From Paulownia fortunei (Eukaryota > Streptophyta > Magnoliopsida > Lamiales > Paulowniaceae): DNA of 64,000 bases. A program made the position numbers and the translations under genes. This document shows, one piece after another, positions 23,901 to 33,518 of this stretch (position 1 is its first letter; the number at the start of each line of letters is the position of its first letter). Where the stretch lies: positions 28,198,118 through 28,262,117 of the forward strand of contig CM033106.1 of the NCBI GenBank assembly GCA_019321725.1, written 5' to 3'. Under the pieces are notes generated by a model, which was not told the DNA's origin, did no database searches, and was given only the letters and a program-made list of their open reading frames with translations.

Positions 23901-24585
23901 GGAATTTAGAGGCCTGGCTTCCCTCAAGTCCCTGACAATCCGCTGGTGTGACGAGCTCTCAGTGCTGCCACAGGGATTTCAAAATCTCACAGCTTTGGAG
24001 TCTCTGGAGATAAGCGATTGCCACAGTGTGATCACTCTGCCAGAGAATGTGATAGGACATTTGAGATCTCTACAAACTTTGTCAATTGAGAATTGCAGCA
24101 CCCTGACTTCCATATCCTTAGGATTTCAGCATCTCACAACGCTCGAATACTTGGCCATCATGTATTGCCCGAGTCTAGCTGCTTTTCCTGACAATTCAGA
24201 GCATCTTTATGCTCTTAGGAGTTTGGCCATTATCAGTTGCCCTCTGATAGAATTTCTGCCTGACGGGATCAAGAATGCCACAGCACTTTGGAGCCTGGAA
24301 ATACGTAGCTGTCCAAGAATCACATATTTGCCAGAGTGGTTAGACAGTTTTGTATCGCTACGGACATTGGCAATATCAGATTGCCATAATCTAAAATCTT
24401 TGCCGGTGGCTGTACGGCGGCTGAGAAAACTCCAGCACCTGTCTATTCAGGACTGCCCCCATCTCCAAAGACGTTGTCAGCAGGACAGAGGTGAAGATTG
24501 GTGGAAAATTGCTCATGTCCCGCATCGTTACATTTTCTCATCTCAGTTGCAGCAATCATCTGGAGCCACCAGCAACTTAAATTGA
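20971..24585 (+). CDS. CC-NB-LRR disease resistance protein (intact, single exon)
   Basis: One uninterrupted frame of 1204 codons. An Rx-type N-terminal domain (1-~125, beginning MAEIVLAPLLQVIFDK) is followed by NB-ARC: P-loop GTPGIGKST (177-185), kinase-2 LVLDDVW (~253-259), RNBS-B GSRILVTTRS, GLPL-type CQGVPLA (344-350), and RNBS-D CFVFCSIFPKNHEIE. About 20 LRRs of the xxLxxLxIxxCxx type fill ~530-1170, ending LSIQDCPHLQRR. Members act as intracellular immune receptors or their helpers, with ADP/ATP exchange in NB-ARC as the switch. The MHD position reads YKMNETFYSLAR (Met473-Asn-Glu), so both His and Asp are replaced. Neighbours are an LRR-only relative upstream and a different CNL subfamily 1.7 kb downstream. 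The ATG at 20971 is the first in frame and gives the full Rx-N start. Confidence 0.95.
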   Translation: MAEIVLAPLLQVIFDKIADPVLQEFADHWELDGLFKKLQNILPMAQAVVQDAGEHQATDKAVRVWLSQLKDAACKVEDLLEEFMYKKGNRSKSYAVNFSKTRKILDDLQKALVEGLNLPLAERNIVDRKTEKRETSSFLVGSEVCGREEDKKKTLEMLLQSCGTFNGQSSPVVSIIGTPGIGKSTLAQMVYNDDEVRKDFNLRIWVFVSPDFKVKRIIKAAIESATGKKCDLEELDALQIKLWNTLHQKKFLLVLDDVWNEDQDEWDKLRFLFSCGYDGSRILVTTRSQKITMVIGSSNLAYHLKGLCEEDCWALFKKRAFLNQLEEENHPELLAVGKEIVRKCQGVPLAAKVLGGLMRFKKEEMDWLHVQNSDLWDLRVYRNGMIPALLVSYLHLPPHLKHCFVFCSIFPKNHEIERKTIIHMWMTQGFILSDGESRALEDIGDEYFHELLWMSVFEEIKEFEGGSVRGYKMNETFYSLARFLGENEFLVLEQGLAPNSLGHVRHVSFVPKYSDRPPLIPETLSQSKHLRTLLVFSEGGIPTAPLHLFSSFIYLRELKLSGCQIELPESIGDLSLLRYLDVSHSHFRELPSSISSLRSLQVLNLFGCYNLNHLPQIDQITGLRHLDICGCEALVEMPYGIGKMVYLQTLPIYIVPILAPRLRRRKLPTKWHLILRTDDSDSRKRLVQGSLYAIQHLDLRDELKIKHLERVYDVEKAKAANLTNKAHLKSLGLCWGYEGSTFIMNPALEANASIHQDQKLLIPGPSEEPETSATVSDLHLAGEILEGLQPHKNLKKLFIVGYPGFRFPLWTLPNLIKVVLINCEGCVHLPILGHLPLLKSLHMEGMSKITSIGQEFYGEDVTISFPWLQELFMRDFPSLHEWSIPDGKDIFPVLSKLIIRKCQNLVSIPLFMSLKHLELHHCNSEILKCMEELSQLSTVVIDGFGELISVPENLLRDKRHLEFLKISSCPKLQSLASEFRGLASLKSLTIRWCDELSVLPQGFQNLTALESLEISDCHSVITLPENVIGHLRSLQTLSIENCSTLTSISLGFQHLTTLEYLAIMYCPSLAAFPDNSEHLYALRSLAIISCPLIEFLPDGIKNATALWSLEIRSCPRITYLPEWLDSFVSLRTLAISDCHNLKSLPVAVRRLRKLQHLSIQDCPHLQRRCQQDRGEDWWKIAHVPHRYIFSSQLQQSSGATSNLN

Positions 24586-26294
24586 CATGAATGGCGGCAC
24601 TGGCAAAAGAGTTCTGCTGTGAGAAGTGGGAAAACTCCTCGCTTCCTCCTTTTGTATGCTTCCTCCTATGCTCCAATATGCATGTTTCTGTCTCATTTAG
24701 ATATATTGCCAAGTCAAAGCTTTTCTTGTGTTCTTTTTCCTTTCTTTTTTATAATATATATATACATATATATATATATATAATATATATATATATAATC
24801 TAGTAAAAAAGGTGTAAATGCGCGATTCTTTTTATACAAATGAAGAAATTTAATGCAAGAAGTTGCAATAATCTTTTTATGTAAATCACGATTTATATGT
24901 CAAAAGTAAAATTTGTGACTAGTTAATTCTAAATAAACTATAGAACCTCTATAGAGGTGGATAACATATATCATGAACGAAATGTTATGAAGTTCAAATA
25001 ATTCACTTATCGATAATTTGAAACTGTTCCTTATTACGAAAACATTACATTGTTAAATAGACTAATATTCTTATGTCCCCACAATAACATTAATTCATAA
25101 TTAACTGAAGTTATATGTGCTTCTGCAATTAAAAGAAATATCATCTAATATTCTTTTTCTAATAGTATTGAATTAATTTGCTTTGACTTGTTATTTACAC
25201 GAGAATAGCAAATAACACTTCACTACTCTAAATTCGACGCAGACAGTAAAATGGTCTTGTAGATGCTACACTCGATATCCTATCGTATATTTACATGTGA
25301 TTACACATAATATATGGTGAGATAAACACCCGTTACACATCATCGAGTATAGTATTTCTTGATTTAGATAACAACTTCATCACAATTTTAAAAATAAATA
25401 TTTAACCTCACACCGTTACTAAATATTTTTAGTGCGCTAGCATCATGTTTGTTTCCAATCTTGCTTTTATTTGAGAAATACCAGAAAATGCAGTTTTTGG
25501 TTACTCTTAACAAAAAATAATTTTTTTCTTCTTTGAGTTAAATAACATTTTTTTAATAATAATGTAATGCGCATTTGAGTAAAAGAAGATTATTCGATTT
25601 TCATTATGATAGACTTCCAAATTATTCCCTCATTAAGCGTTGAGTAGAATATTTGTTCCTAAATTTTAAGAATGTCGAGAGGGAGTGATTGCTTGGTGAC
25701 TCATTTTAAAAAAATTATCTATAAAAAAAAGTGAGATGAAGTAGTTTTGAAGAAAGGGGAATAACTTTTGAAAAAATATTTATAAAACTTTAGTAATTAC
25801 ATGACATGTCTCTTTTTTTAAAAGAATTTTATTTGTATGTATATTTTTATTTAAATAATACGTGGATAAGAAATAAAAATATAATACAGTATTTTTTTAT
25901 CTCCTTTAAAGTTCATTAGAAATGGAGATTTTTTTTTAAAAAAATACTGTTGTAAATTCTATAAAAAAATTATGGATTTTACCCATTTTCAAATGTTAGG
26001 GTGATATGGTAATTTTGATTGCAAGCAGGTAAATAATGACTAATAGATTTCTTGGGATAGCATAATACTTAAATCATAGTGACAACTCTTAAACAATGTT
26101 TTAGCCAATCATGTCCATCTCATCCTTGTAAACCAAACACGTCAGTGTGATCGAATAACGTGTGGGGCCAAAACCTGTAAGGATTTTAAGTAAACTTATG
26201 TCCTAAACATGGAATGATTTGAGAGAATCCGATCAAAACCTCGGCCGTCTGCAAACGTAGAGGCAGAAAACCAGAGTCCAGAAAGAAAGATCAT
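24586..26294. other. Intergenic, between two CNL genes
   Basis: No gene was seen. Up to ~24730 is CNL 3' UTR, with homologues after 19090 and 30230. A TA microsatellite lies near 24750-24800. The rest is AT-rich without a recognisable element. The final ~150 bases before 26295 are the promoter and leader of the next CNL. They recur almost unchanged at 31256-31408. Confidence 0.6.
24750..24800. repeat. TA dinucleotide microsatellite
   Basis: Interrupted (ta)n run in the 3' flank of the intact CNL. Length polymorphism is likely. Confidence 0.9.
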
Positions 26295-29200
26295 ATGGCC
26301 ACCTTCACTGTCGTAGTTTCTTTGATGCAGGATCTGGAGCAGCTCCTGAGCTCCTACGGCCATGTTTTTGGCTTGAAGTTACAAGGGTTTTGTCCATTCA
26401 CAAAGGAAGAGATTGAGATACTTTACCGTACTGTCAGTTTGATGGATTCCTTGCTCAGAGATTCATCAGGAGAAAGTTACAATCACGAGTTCATGAACAA
26501 AATATTGGAGAAAAGGATCAGAGATGTGGCTCACAAAGCTGGGAATTATGTGGACTTCTGGGTATGTATTATATATTACTGTCTCTCTCTCTCTACAAAT
26601 TATTTATCACTAGCAGCTGCTTTCCTGTTTTTCTGATGATTCAGTACCATTTCTTGGAGCAGGCAGTGCAATGTCTTCCAGACCCAAAATTCACAACGCT
26701 AAGAATTATTAAAGAAGGTCCTACCCTGACTGAAATAACAGAAGAGATAGTCTCCATCAACGAGGAGCTGAAGAAGATTCATGATGACAGAAGAAGGGTC
26801 CAAGATTTAGATGTTACCTCTTCTACAGGCAAGACCATTGGTTCACTGAAAGTGTTTGAATATTTAGGTTATTGTTGCTTCCAGATTAACGAAACTGCTT
26901 GGCTTGACTTGTAGCTTAACAATTACTTGATTGTCTTCTGGTGAACTTATGCTTTCAAGAATCTAAATTAAATGGTGAAGTCTTCAACTGACTAATAAAC
27001 TCTTGCCTTTCCAAGCAGGTAAGGCCTTCACTTTCTTGAGTCCATCAAGAAGAACCCCCAAAACAGAGGGCAAACTGGTGGGTCTGGAAAAGGATTTGGT
27101 GACAATGCTAGATAGTCTAACTGGACATCCGTCACAACTAAAAGTTTTTTCAGTCATCGGTATGGGCGGAATTGGGAAGACGACTTTTTCCAGAAAACTA
27201 TATGATAATCCGCTTGTCATACATCACTTCTATGTTCGTGTATGGGTCACTGTCTCACAACAGTATCAAGTAAGAGAGATGTTGTTAGGTATAATGCGTT
27301 GTGTTACCAATGTTTCAGATGAGATCTATGGAAGGAGCACCGAAGAATTAAGAGAACAAGTGTACAGAAGTTTAAAGGGTAAGAGATATCTCATTGTATT
27401 GGATGATATGTGGGATACCAAAGCTTGGGATAGTTTGAAGAGAGCATTTCCTGATGATAAGAATGGTAGTAGAATTATGTTGACAAGTCGGCTTAGAGAT
27501 GTAGCTGTTCATGCAAGTCAAGATACTCCTCCCCACTGCTTACGATGTTTGAGTTTAGATGAAAGTTGGGAACTACTTAGTTCAATCTATGTGGATGAAT
27601 CCTTTCCCCTGGAACTGGTGGCAATTGGAAAGCAAATAGCATACAAATGCCGAGGACTACCACTAGCAATAGTTGTTGTAGGAGGGCTTCTATCAAAGAT
27701 GAACAAAAAACTAGACATTTGGGAGGAAGTTGCGCAAAGTGTAGGCTCACTGGTGATGGAAGGCGCAGACCACTGCCAAAACATACTTGCTTTGAGTTAC
27801 AATCATTTGCCTGATTACTTGAAAGCATGTTTCCTTTACATGGGAAATTTCCCGGAAGATTATGAGATATCAGTTAAGAAATTGATATGGTTGTGGGTTG
27901 CTGAGGGATTTATCAGGCGTAGTATTCTCAAGAGTTTGGAAGAAGTGGCTGAGGACTATTTAGAGGACCTGACTGCCAGAAGTCTTATTCTGGTGAAAAG
28001 GACAAGTTCTGATGGTAGGATCAAGACTTGCTACATCCATGATCTCATGAGAGAAGTATGCTTGAGAGAGTCCCAGAAACAAAACTTTCTTCACGTGATC
28101 AATAACTGTGGACAACTGCCACTAAAGAATCTACGTGATGATCTTCTTCTACACTTTGGTATTAGACAAGTACCTCCAAATTACCTTCATAATCTGCGAC
28201 GCCTCTCTTTTCACTCCGGCATCCGCAAATACATCCATAAGACTTCCTTTCCATACACCCATTCTGTCATGTGCTTTGAAAACCTATCTTTGTCAGACCC
28301 TCGAAGTTACTTAGGCATGAATTTCAAACTACTTAAAGTGTTGGATATAATGAATATACATCTAAGAGTGATTCCAGAGGACATAAGAAGACTAACTCAA
28401 TTGAAGTTCCTGGCGCTCACCATCCAAGATTCCTTGAATATGAACTCTTTATTCATGTTTCGCAGCCTGCAGACTCTGATTATTGATTGTGAATGGGATG
28501 GCCGTTTACCCAGGACATTCTGGGATATGCTGGAGTTAAGACATTTTCTTTTGAAGACGAGCTGTCTATCTTATTCCCCAACTTATTCTAGATTACTCAA
28601 ACCTCAATCGCCTTCAACATCAGTGTTAGAGCTAGTAGATGAAATACTTCCACTTAGGGTTCTGAATAATTTAAAATCTTTGTCTACTATAAGCTCTAGA
28701 AGTTGTACCAAGAAACTCATTCTCTCCATACCCCATTTAAAGAAATTGGGAATACATGAAACAGAAGAGGACTACCGGTTTCGTGGGTGGTTTAAAAAGC
28801 TTGTCCACTTACGAGAACTTGAGACGCTCAAGTATGTCTTTAGTAATCCATTTGTCAGTTCAGTTTTGAAACCAGATCACCTCCCATCATGGGACAGTTT
28901 CCCCCCAAAGCTGGTAAAGTTGACTCTGAGTGGCACCTCACTGCCATGGGAAGATATGTTCAAGCTCAGTATGTTACCCAAACTAGAGGTGCTCAAACTT
29001 AGAAATTATGCCTTCTCAGGAGCAGTATGGAAATCGAGGGAAGGTGGTTTTCCTTGTCTCAAGTTCCTGCTAATTGGCAGCACAAATCTAGAGATATGGA
29101 AGGCTGATGGAATACATTTTCCAAACCTTCAGCACCTTGTTCTAAGGCATTGCAGGTCTTTGAAAGAGATCCCTTATGGCATTGGTGAAGCACCTCTACT

Positions 29201-29318
29201 GGTGAACATTGAACTACATTGTTGCAAGGATTCTGCTGTAATGTCTGCAAGGCATTTACAAGAAGAACAGCAGAGCCTGGGGAATGATGGGCTCACAATT
29301 CATATAACTGAAGGCTAA
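26295..29318 (+). CDS. R1-like CC-NB-LRR resistance protein (three exons)
   Basis: Proposed exons are 26295-26561, 26645-26828 and 27019-29318: 2751 nt, 916 aa, phases consistent. The N terminus (MATFTVVVSLMQDLEQLL) and the overall make-up resemble the late-blight R1A/R1B group. NB-ARC: P-loop GMGGIGKTT (~198-206), kinase-2 LIVLDDMWD (~275-283), RNBS-B GSRIMLTSR, GLPL CRGLPLAIVVVGG, RNBS-D CFLYMGNFPEDYEI, and MHD-type CYIHDLMREV (~487). A short irregular LRR domain follows, ending HLQEEQQSLGNDG. Intron 2 uses a GC donor (ctacag|gcaag). This is the only junction that keeps the frame, and a truncated paralogue has GT at the same site. Predictors that demand GT would call a single-exon 771-aa gene or extend exon 2 into the intron. 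It belongs to a different CNL subfamily from the neighbours at 20971 and 36174. Confidence 0.88.
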
Positions 29319-29785
29319 GTAAACAATAAACCTAACTCTATTTTGAAGACTTCCATTTTCATATCACCTTTTAAAGAGTTATCTTATGGCAACATGCAGG
29401 AGACAAAATTCCAACTTCCAAGTGTGAAATGTGGTGTTAACTAGCTGACAATTATATTTCTGAATGAGGCAGAAGATTGGTTAGTGAAATAAGCTGAATA
29501 TTTTATGCCCGAAATCCTACAGCAGTTAGGTTTTCCGGAATCTCATCAATGATGTCAATGTCCTTGTTAAGTCTGTTCTAGGCGAGTCCTCTCAAAAAAT
29601 TTCAATCCCAAAACTAAGGTTACAAAAGTTAGAGATATGCATTGGTTGGCATGCATTGCTGAAGAGATGGTGGCTGATTTGTACTTGAGTCTCTTTCTCT
29701 TTTAAAGGACTGCAGAAAGAAAACAGCATCCTAGTTAAAAGTTAAATGAGTTGGTATTTGTACCTGACATTTGCTGGAAGCAAAC
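29319..29785. other. 3' flank of R1-like CNL
   Basis: Likely 3' UTR and spacer. No open gene and no element were recognised before the LRR fragment begins near 29786. Confidence 0.5.
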
Positions 29786-30330
29786 CATATAGTCACCATC
29801 TTATTGTTCAAGCCTGGATGCTTTGCCCGACAATTCAGAACAGCTTTCTGCCCTTAGGAGGTTGGTGTTTTTTCTGTTGCCGTCAGATTGAATTGCTGCC
29901 TGAGGGGATCCAGCAAGCTAAGCTAACCAGAGTCTGAAAATGTGCGTCTGTACCAGAATCATAGATTTGCCAGAGTGGTTGGACAGTTCTTTATCGCTAA
30001 TGACATTGCTGTATCAAATTGCACTTTCTGAAATCTTTGGCATTAGCTGTTTGGTGGATCAGCCAGACTCCAGAACATGCTATTCAGGAATCAGGATTAC
30101 CCCCATCTTTAAAGGTGCTGTCAGCCAAACAAACTTGAAGATTGGTGTAAAATTGCTCATGTCCCACATAGATCCATTTGTCATCCTGGCTGCAGCAATA
30201 TTCTGGAGTATCCGGCAACTTGATTCGACATGGAAACTCAATGCTTCATCCTTCTGTATGCTTCCTGTGATGTAATATCAATATTGCCTCATTAAGATAT
30301 TGCAAGGCTTTTTTTCTTTTCACTGCAAAC
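29786..30330 (+). pseudogene. CNL 3'-end fragment (last LRRs plus 3' UTR)
   Basis: The DNA matches the last LRRs and tail of the CNL at 20971-24585. Examples are gacaattcagaac, ttgctgcctgaggggatc, ttgccagagtggttggacag, gaagattggtgtaaaattgctcatgtc, then a gcaacttgattcgacatg end corresponding to that gene's stop region, followed by related 3' UTR. Stops and frameshifts break it everywhere (e.g. TGA at 29936). It is a relic of a third gene of that subfamily, now directly downstream of the unrelated R1-like CNL. Confidence 0.85.
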
Positions 30331-30514
30331 TGAGATCCTTTAGTTTGATGCTTTTCTATGAAGTCCTGTATCTATGCAGCAATGCCTAATTTGAATCCAA
30401 TGTAAATGAAAGTCACTGCCTAACTAAATCGTAACTTATATCTTCTACCCCTTTGAAATGTTAAACAACAAAAGACTCGACAGTTTCTTTTTCTGTTGAT
30501 GCATGCAATAAGCC

Positions 30515-30880
30515 AAGAACTCGTTTTTCTATTTCTGTTCTACCCAGAATTAATTTCTGATAGTAGACATTCTCTCTTTTTGTGCATGAATCCGCATCCA
30601 GCAAGCATTGGGAATGTTTCTGCTAACTTTTACTTTCAACCAACATCGGTCTTTGTTGATGTTCCCTTGTTTTACTGCTGTCAACAAACTGTAAGCTATA
30701 CACTGATCTGGTATGTTCTTAGCCTTAACTTCAACATATACAGTAACCCGAACCCCCACAACCCACAAAAAATAAAAATAAAACTGGGAGAATATGCAAC
30801 TGAATTGCCCAGGATGTATTATACAACTAAAATGAGCATCAAAATGGAAAGAAAAACTGAGCAACTGTTTTGTGCATCTT
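30515..30880. repeat. Dispersed duplicate segment, copy 1
   Basis: About 360 bp from aagaactcgtttttctattt to gaaagaaaaactgagcaact, matching 34994-35325 in the same orientation with scattered substitutions and a few small indels. It probably descends from the flank of an NLR unit. No coding potential is convincing, although both strands carry open frames of ~100-150 codons by chance. Confidence 0.85.
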
Positions 30881-31255
30881 CATTCATAGAAGTTATAATT
30901 CTTAATAGATTTTCAATTTTTATAAGTGGAGAAAAAAAAAATTACGGCTAAAGATAATACTTAATGAATTAAACTAACAAAAAGATAATATAATAATGTA
31001 TAGTTTTTTTTTAATTTTTACAAATGCAGCAAAAAAATTAATGGTTATTACTTATTCAAGCAAATTAAAAAAAATAATAGAAAAGTGCTTCTCTATTTGA
31101 TGTTTGCTTTTCAATTTAATTTTTACAGTTAAAGATATTACTTATTGAAGTAAATTTAAAAAGGAAAACAGAATCTATAATATGTATATATAAATGTTAT
31201 AATTTTTAGGAAGTGGAGCAAAAAACTTTAGCGCAAATATGGACAGTTGTTTTCA

Positions 31256-32190
31256 AACACGGCAGTGAGATCGAATAACGTGTGGGGCCTGTAAGAATTT
31301 TAAGTAAACTTATGTCCTAAACATGGAATGATTTGAGAGAATCCGACCAAACCCTCGGCGGTCTGCAAACGTAGAGGCAGAAAACCAGAGTCCAGAAAGA
31401 AAGATCATATGGCCACCTACACTGTCGTAGTTTCTTTGATGCAGGATCTGGAGCAGCTCCTGAGCTCCTACGGCCATGTTTTTGGCTTGAAGTTACAAGG
31501 GTTTTGTCCTTTCACAAAGGAAGAGATTGAGATACTTGACCGTACTGTCAGTTTGATGGATTCCTTGCTCAGAGATTCTTCAGGAGAAAGTTACAATCAC
31601 GAGTTCATGAACCAAATATTGGAGAAAAGGATCAGAGATGTGGCTCATAAAGCTGGGAATTATGTCGACTCTCGGTATGTATTATATATTACTGTCTCTC
31701 TCTCTCTGCAAATTATTAATTGCTCCATTGTTATACAGCAGCTGCTTTCCTTTTCTTGGTGAGGATTCAGTACCATTTCTTAGAACAGGCAGTGCAATGT
31801 TTTCCAGGATTTGTCCGAATCGCAAGAACGGAAACAGAAGATCTTACGCTGACTATAAAAACAGAGAAGGTTGTCTCCCATCGGACCGGAACTGAGGAAG
31901 TTAATTGATAAAAAGAAGGTTCAAGATTATATATTACTGTCTCCATATCATATAGCAGCTGCTTTCCTTTTTGTGATGATTCGGCACCATTTCTTGAGTT
32001 CACACCGCTAAAATCTGTTGGAGCTTCTACCCTGACTGCAATAACAGAAGAGGTAGTCTCCATCAGCAAGGAGCTGAAGAAGGGTCCAAGATTTTGAGGT
32101 TACCTCTTCTACATGTAAGCTCCACTGGTTCATCATAGAGCACAGCTTCAGTTCTTGTGATTGATCGTTGGAAGTGTTTGAATATTTGAA
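31256..32190 (+). pseudogene. Truncated 5' copy of the R1-like CNL
   Basis: Promoter, leader, exon 1, intron 1, exon 2 and the start of intron 2 of the CNL at 26295 are repeated here. The ATG is at 31409 and exon 1 is nearly identical for ~85 codons. NB-ARC and LRR are absent. Exon 1 ends gactctcg|gtatgt, one base short of the intact gene, so splicing to the usual acceptor gives an early TAG. The intron 1-exon 2 stretch is partly duplicated within the copy (31676-31915 and 31925-32110). Homology stops near aagtgtttgaatattt (about 32190), inside intron 2, and the 7SL-bearing segment starts at once. At most it could express a ~90-115-aa coiled-coil fragment. Confidence 0.88.
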
Positions 32191-32250
32191 TATTTACACA
32201 TTGAGAGGGGCAAAAGATGACCAATTTTGTTTGAAAAATAAGTTATTCTA

Positions 32251-32260
32251 TCCCACATCG
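32251..32260 (+). promoter_or_regulatory. Upstream sequence element (USE) of 7SL gene 1
   Basis: tcccacatcg matches the plant snRNA/7SL USE core (RTCCCACATCG). It lies 65 to 56 bases before the presumed 7SL 5' end, with a weak TATA-like ttgataatc near -30. This spacing is that of plant Pol III class-3 genes. Confidence 0.82.
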
Positions 32261-32315
32261 TAAAACTACCAATTCTAAAATAGGTTGATAATCAGGGAGA
32301 GAGCAGCATGTTATC

Positions 32316-32622
32316 GCCGAGCTCGTTAGCGTGAGCTTGTAACCCAAGTAGGGGCATTAATGTGATTGGACATTGAGCCAGCTCACTTAGCTGGGTCAAC
32401 GGTGGCTTAGTGCTGGCTTGCCCGTTCCAAGTGGGGAGTTGGGTCACGCGGTCCAAGCGAAGGCATGGGCTTCGTGGCTCCTAGGGAGGAGGGCACCGCG
32501 TCAGGCTGGTTTCACAGAGCAGCGAAAACTTCTCTCTCCCTACAGTGGAAGGATAACAGGCCGGTGCTTCCTTGGCCCGCAGAAGCTAGATGGGCTGGCC
32601 CTAATTGAACAATCACCTTTTT
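32316..32622 (+). ncRNA. 7SL: 7SL RNA (signal recognition particle RNA), copy 1
   Basis: A ~307-nt GC-rich island in AT-rich DNA. It begins gccgagctcgttagcgtgag then cttgtaaccc, the Alu-domain start shared by plant and animal 7SL (tight GCCGxGC...GGCGYG.GCxUGUAxxCC pattern). It contains ggtttcacagagcagcgaaa, the helix-8 region with its conserved AGCAG internal-loop strand. It ends caatcacctttttctc, where the T run fits a Pol III terminator. A USE precedes it at the right spacing. The product is the scaffold of the SRP, which targets ribosomes making signal-peptide proteins to the ER. The SRP9/14-binding UGUAAC of the Alu domain is intact in this copy. Identity rests on pattern recognition. 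A covariance-model search would settle it. Confidence 0.85.
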
Positions 32623-33351
32623 CTCAATTATTTTTTTGTGGGTTTTTCTTTTCAAGATCAGGAGGAACGAACAACTAATCTGGCTATCTTTCACTTAAAA
32701 AGCATTTTGATGAAAATCTGGCTACATTTTTTGCCTGTTTGTCTTGATTTGCAAAGAATTTCATATAAATTGATTTTTTTCCTTTAAAAATATTCAACTT
32801 AACCAAACAACTCAGCATTTGATCAAATTAATTTCTACATTTAGTTAAAAAAAAAATCCGATAGAATAGGGAAAAGTACGTAATAAACACTGGATATTGG
32901 ATATTTAGAAGATGCAGTTGATTAACGCCTTGCTTGTGAGCAAGTTACACGAAGAATTAATCTAAGCCATAAGATAAATTTATGGAAGTCAATAGATGGA
33001 CAACTTATTGTGTCTTTGTTTCGTGTTGGAGCAATTTCTTTGCTATATCTATATACATTTTGTGAGTATTTTTTATTGTCAAATGGTTAACTATAATCAT
33101 AGTTTGGACTAGAAAATCAATCAAAATTTTCAAATTCAATTCGAAAAACTTGTTTTAATTTGATTCGTTTACTTAATAAATCAAACTTAAACATATTTTT
33201 TCGTTTAATAAATTAGATACTATCATATTGATAGAACATGCTGATACGATATATTTGGAATTTTCAGATAATATACCTTTAATTTATATAAGTATAATAA
33301 AAATATTGTGATGAAACAAAAGAGATTGAAAATAATTTTACAGAAATGTGA

Positions 33352-33518
33352 GTTGATATTTAATTATTAACTTGATTTTTAAATAATATAATAAATTATT
33401 TTAAAAAACTTAATATAATCTAATGGAGATGAAAATGTTATAGTCGAAAAGTTATATATAGTATGTATTAATGGTTATTTTTTCTAATATCAAAATAGAT
33501 AAGATTTTATTAAAAGTT
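33352..33518. repeat. AT-rich direct repeat, copy A
   Basis: About 165 bp containing tatttaattattaacttgat, taataaattattttaaaaaa, aatggagatgaaaatgtta, ttatatatagtatgtatta and a terminal attaaaag. It matches 34822-34993 in direct orientation, about 1.47 kb downstream. It could be the terminal repeats of a small non-autonomous element or a simple local duplication. Confidence 0.7.

Larger units (their letters stand above)
32190..33045. repeat. 7SL-bearing segmental duplicate, copy 1
   Basis: The ~130 bp before the 7SL (from cacattgagaggggcaaaag) and ~400 bp after it (to gaattaatctaagc and caatagatgg) match 40796-41660 in the same orientation. The duplicated unit therefore includes promoter, RNA gene and downstream flank. 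There is no poly(A) tail or target duplication, so this is DNA-level duplication, not retroposition. Confidence 0.8.

Noticed and set aside
27003..29318. R1-like CNL as a single 771-codon gene starting at 27003
   Set aside because: It would lack the CC domain, start inside an intron (the preceding bases are a typical acceptor), and ignore exons 1-2, which splice in phase by a GC-AG intron.
30496..30951. Open frames of 104-151 codons in the dispersed duplicate segment
   Set aside because: The partner copy at 34994 does not keep these frames and they show no family features. Treated as non-coding repeat.
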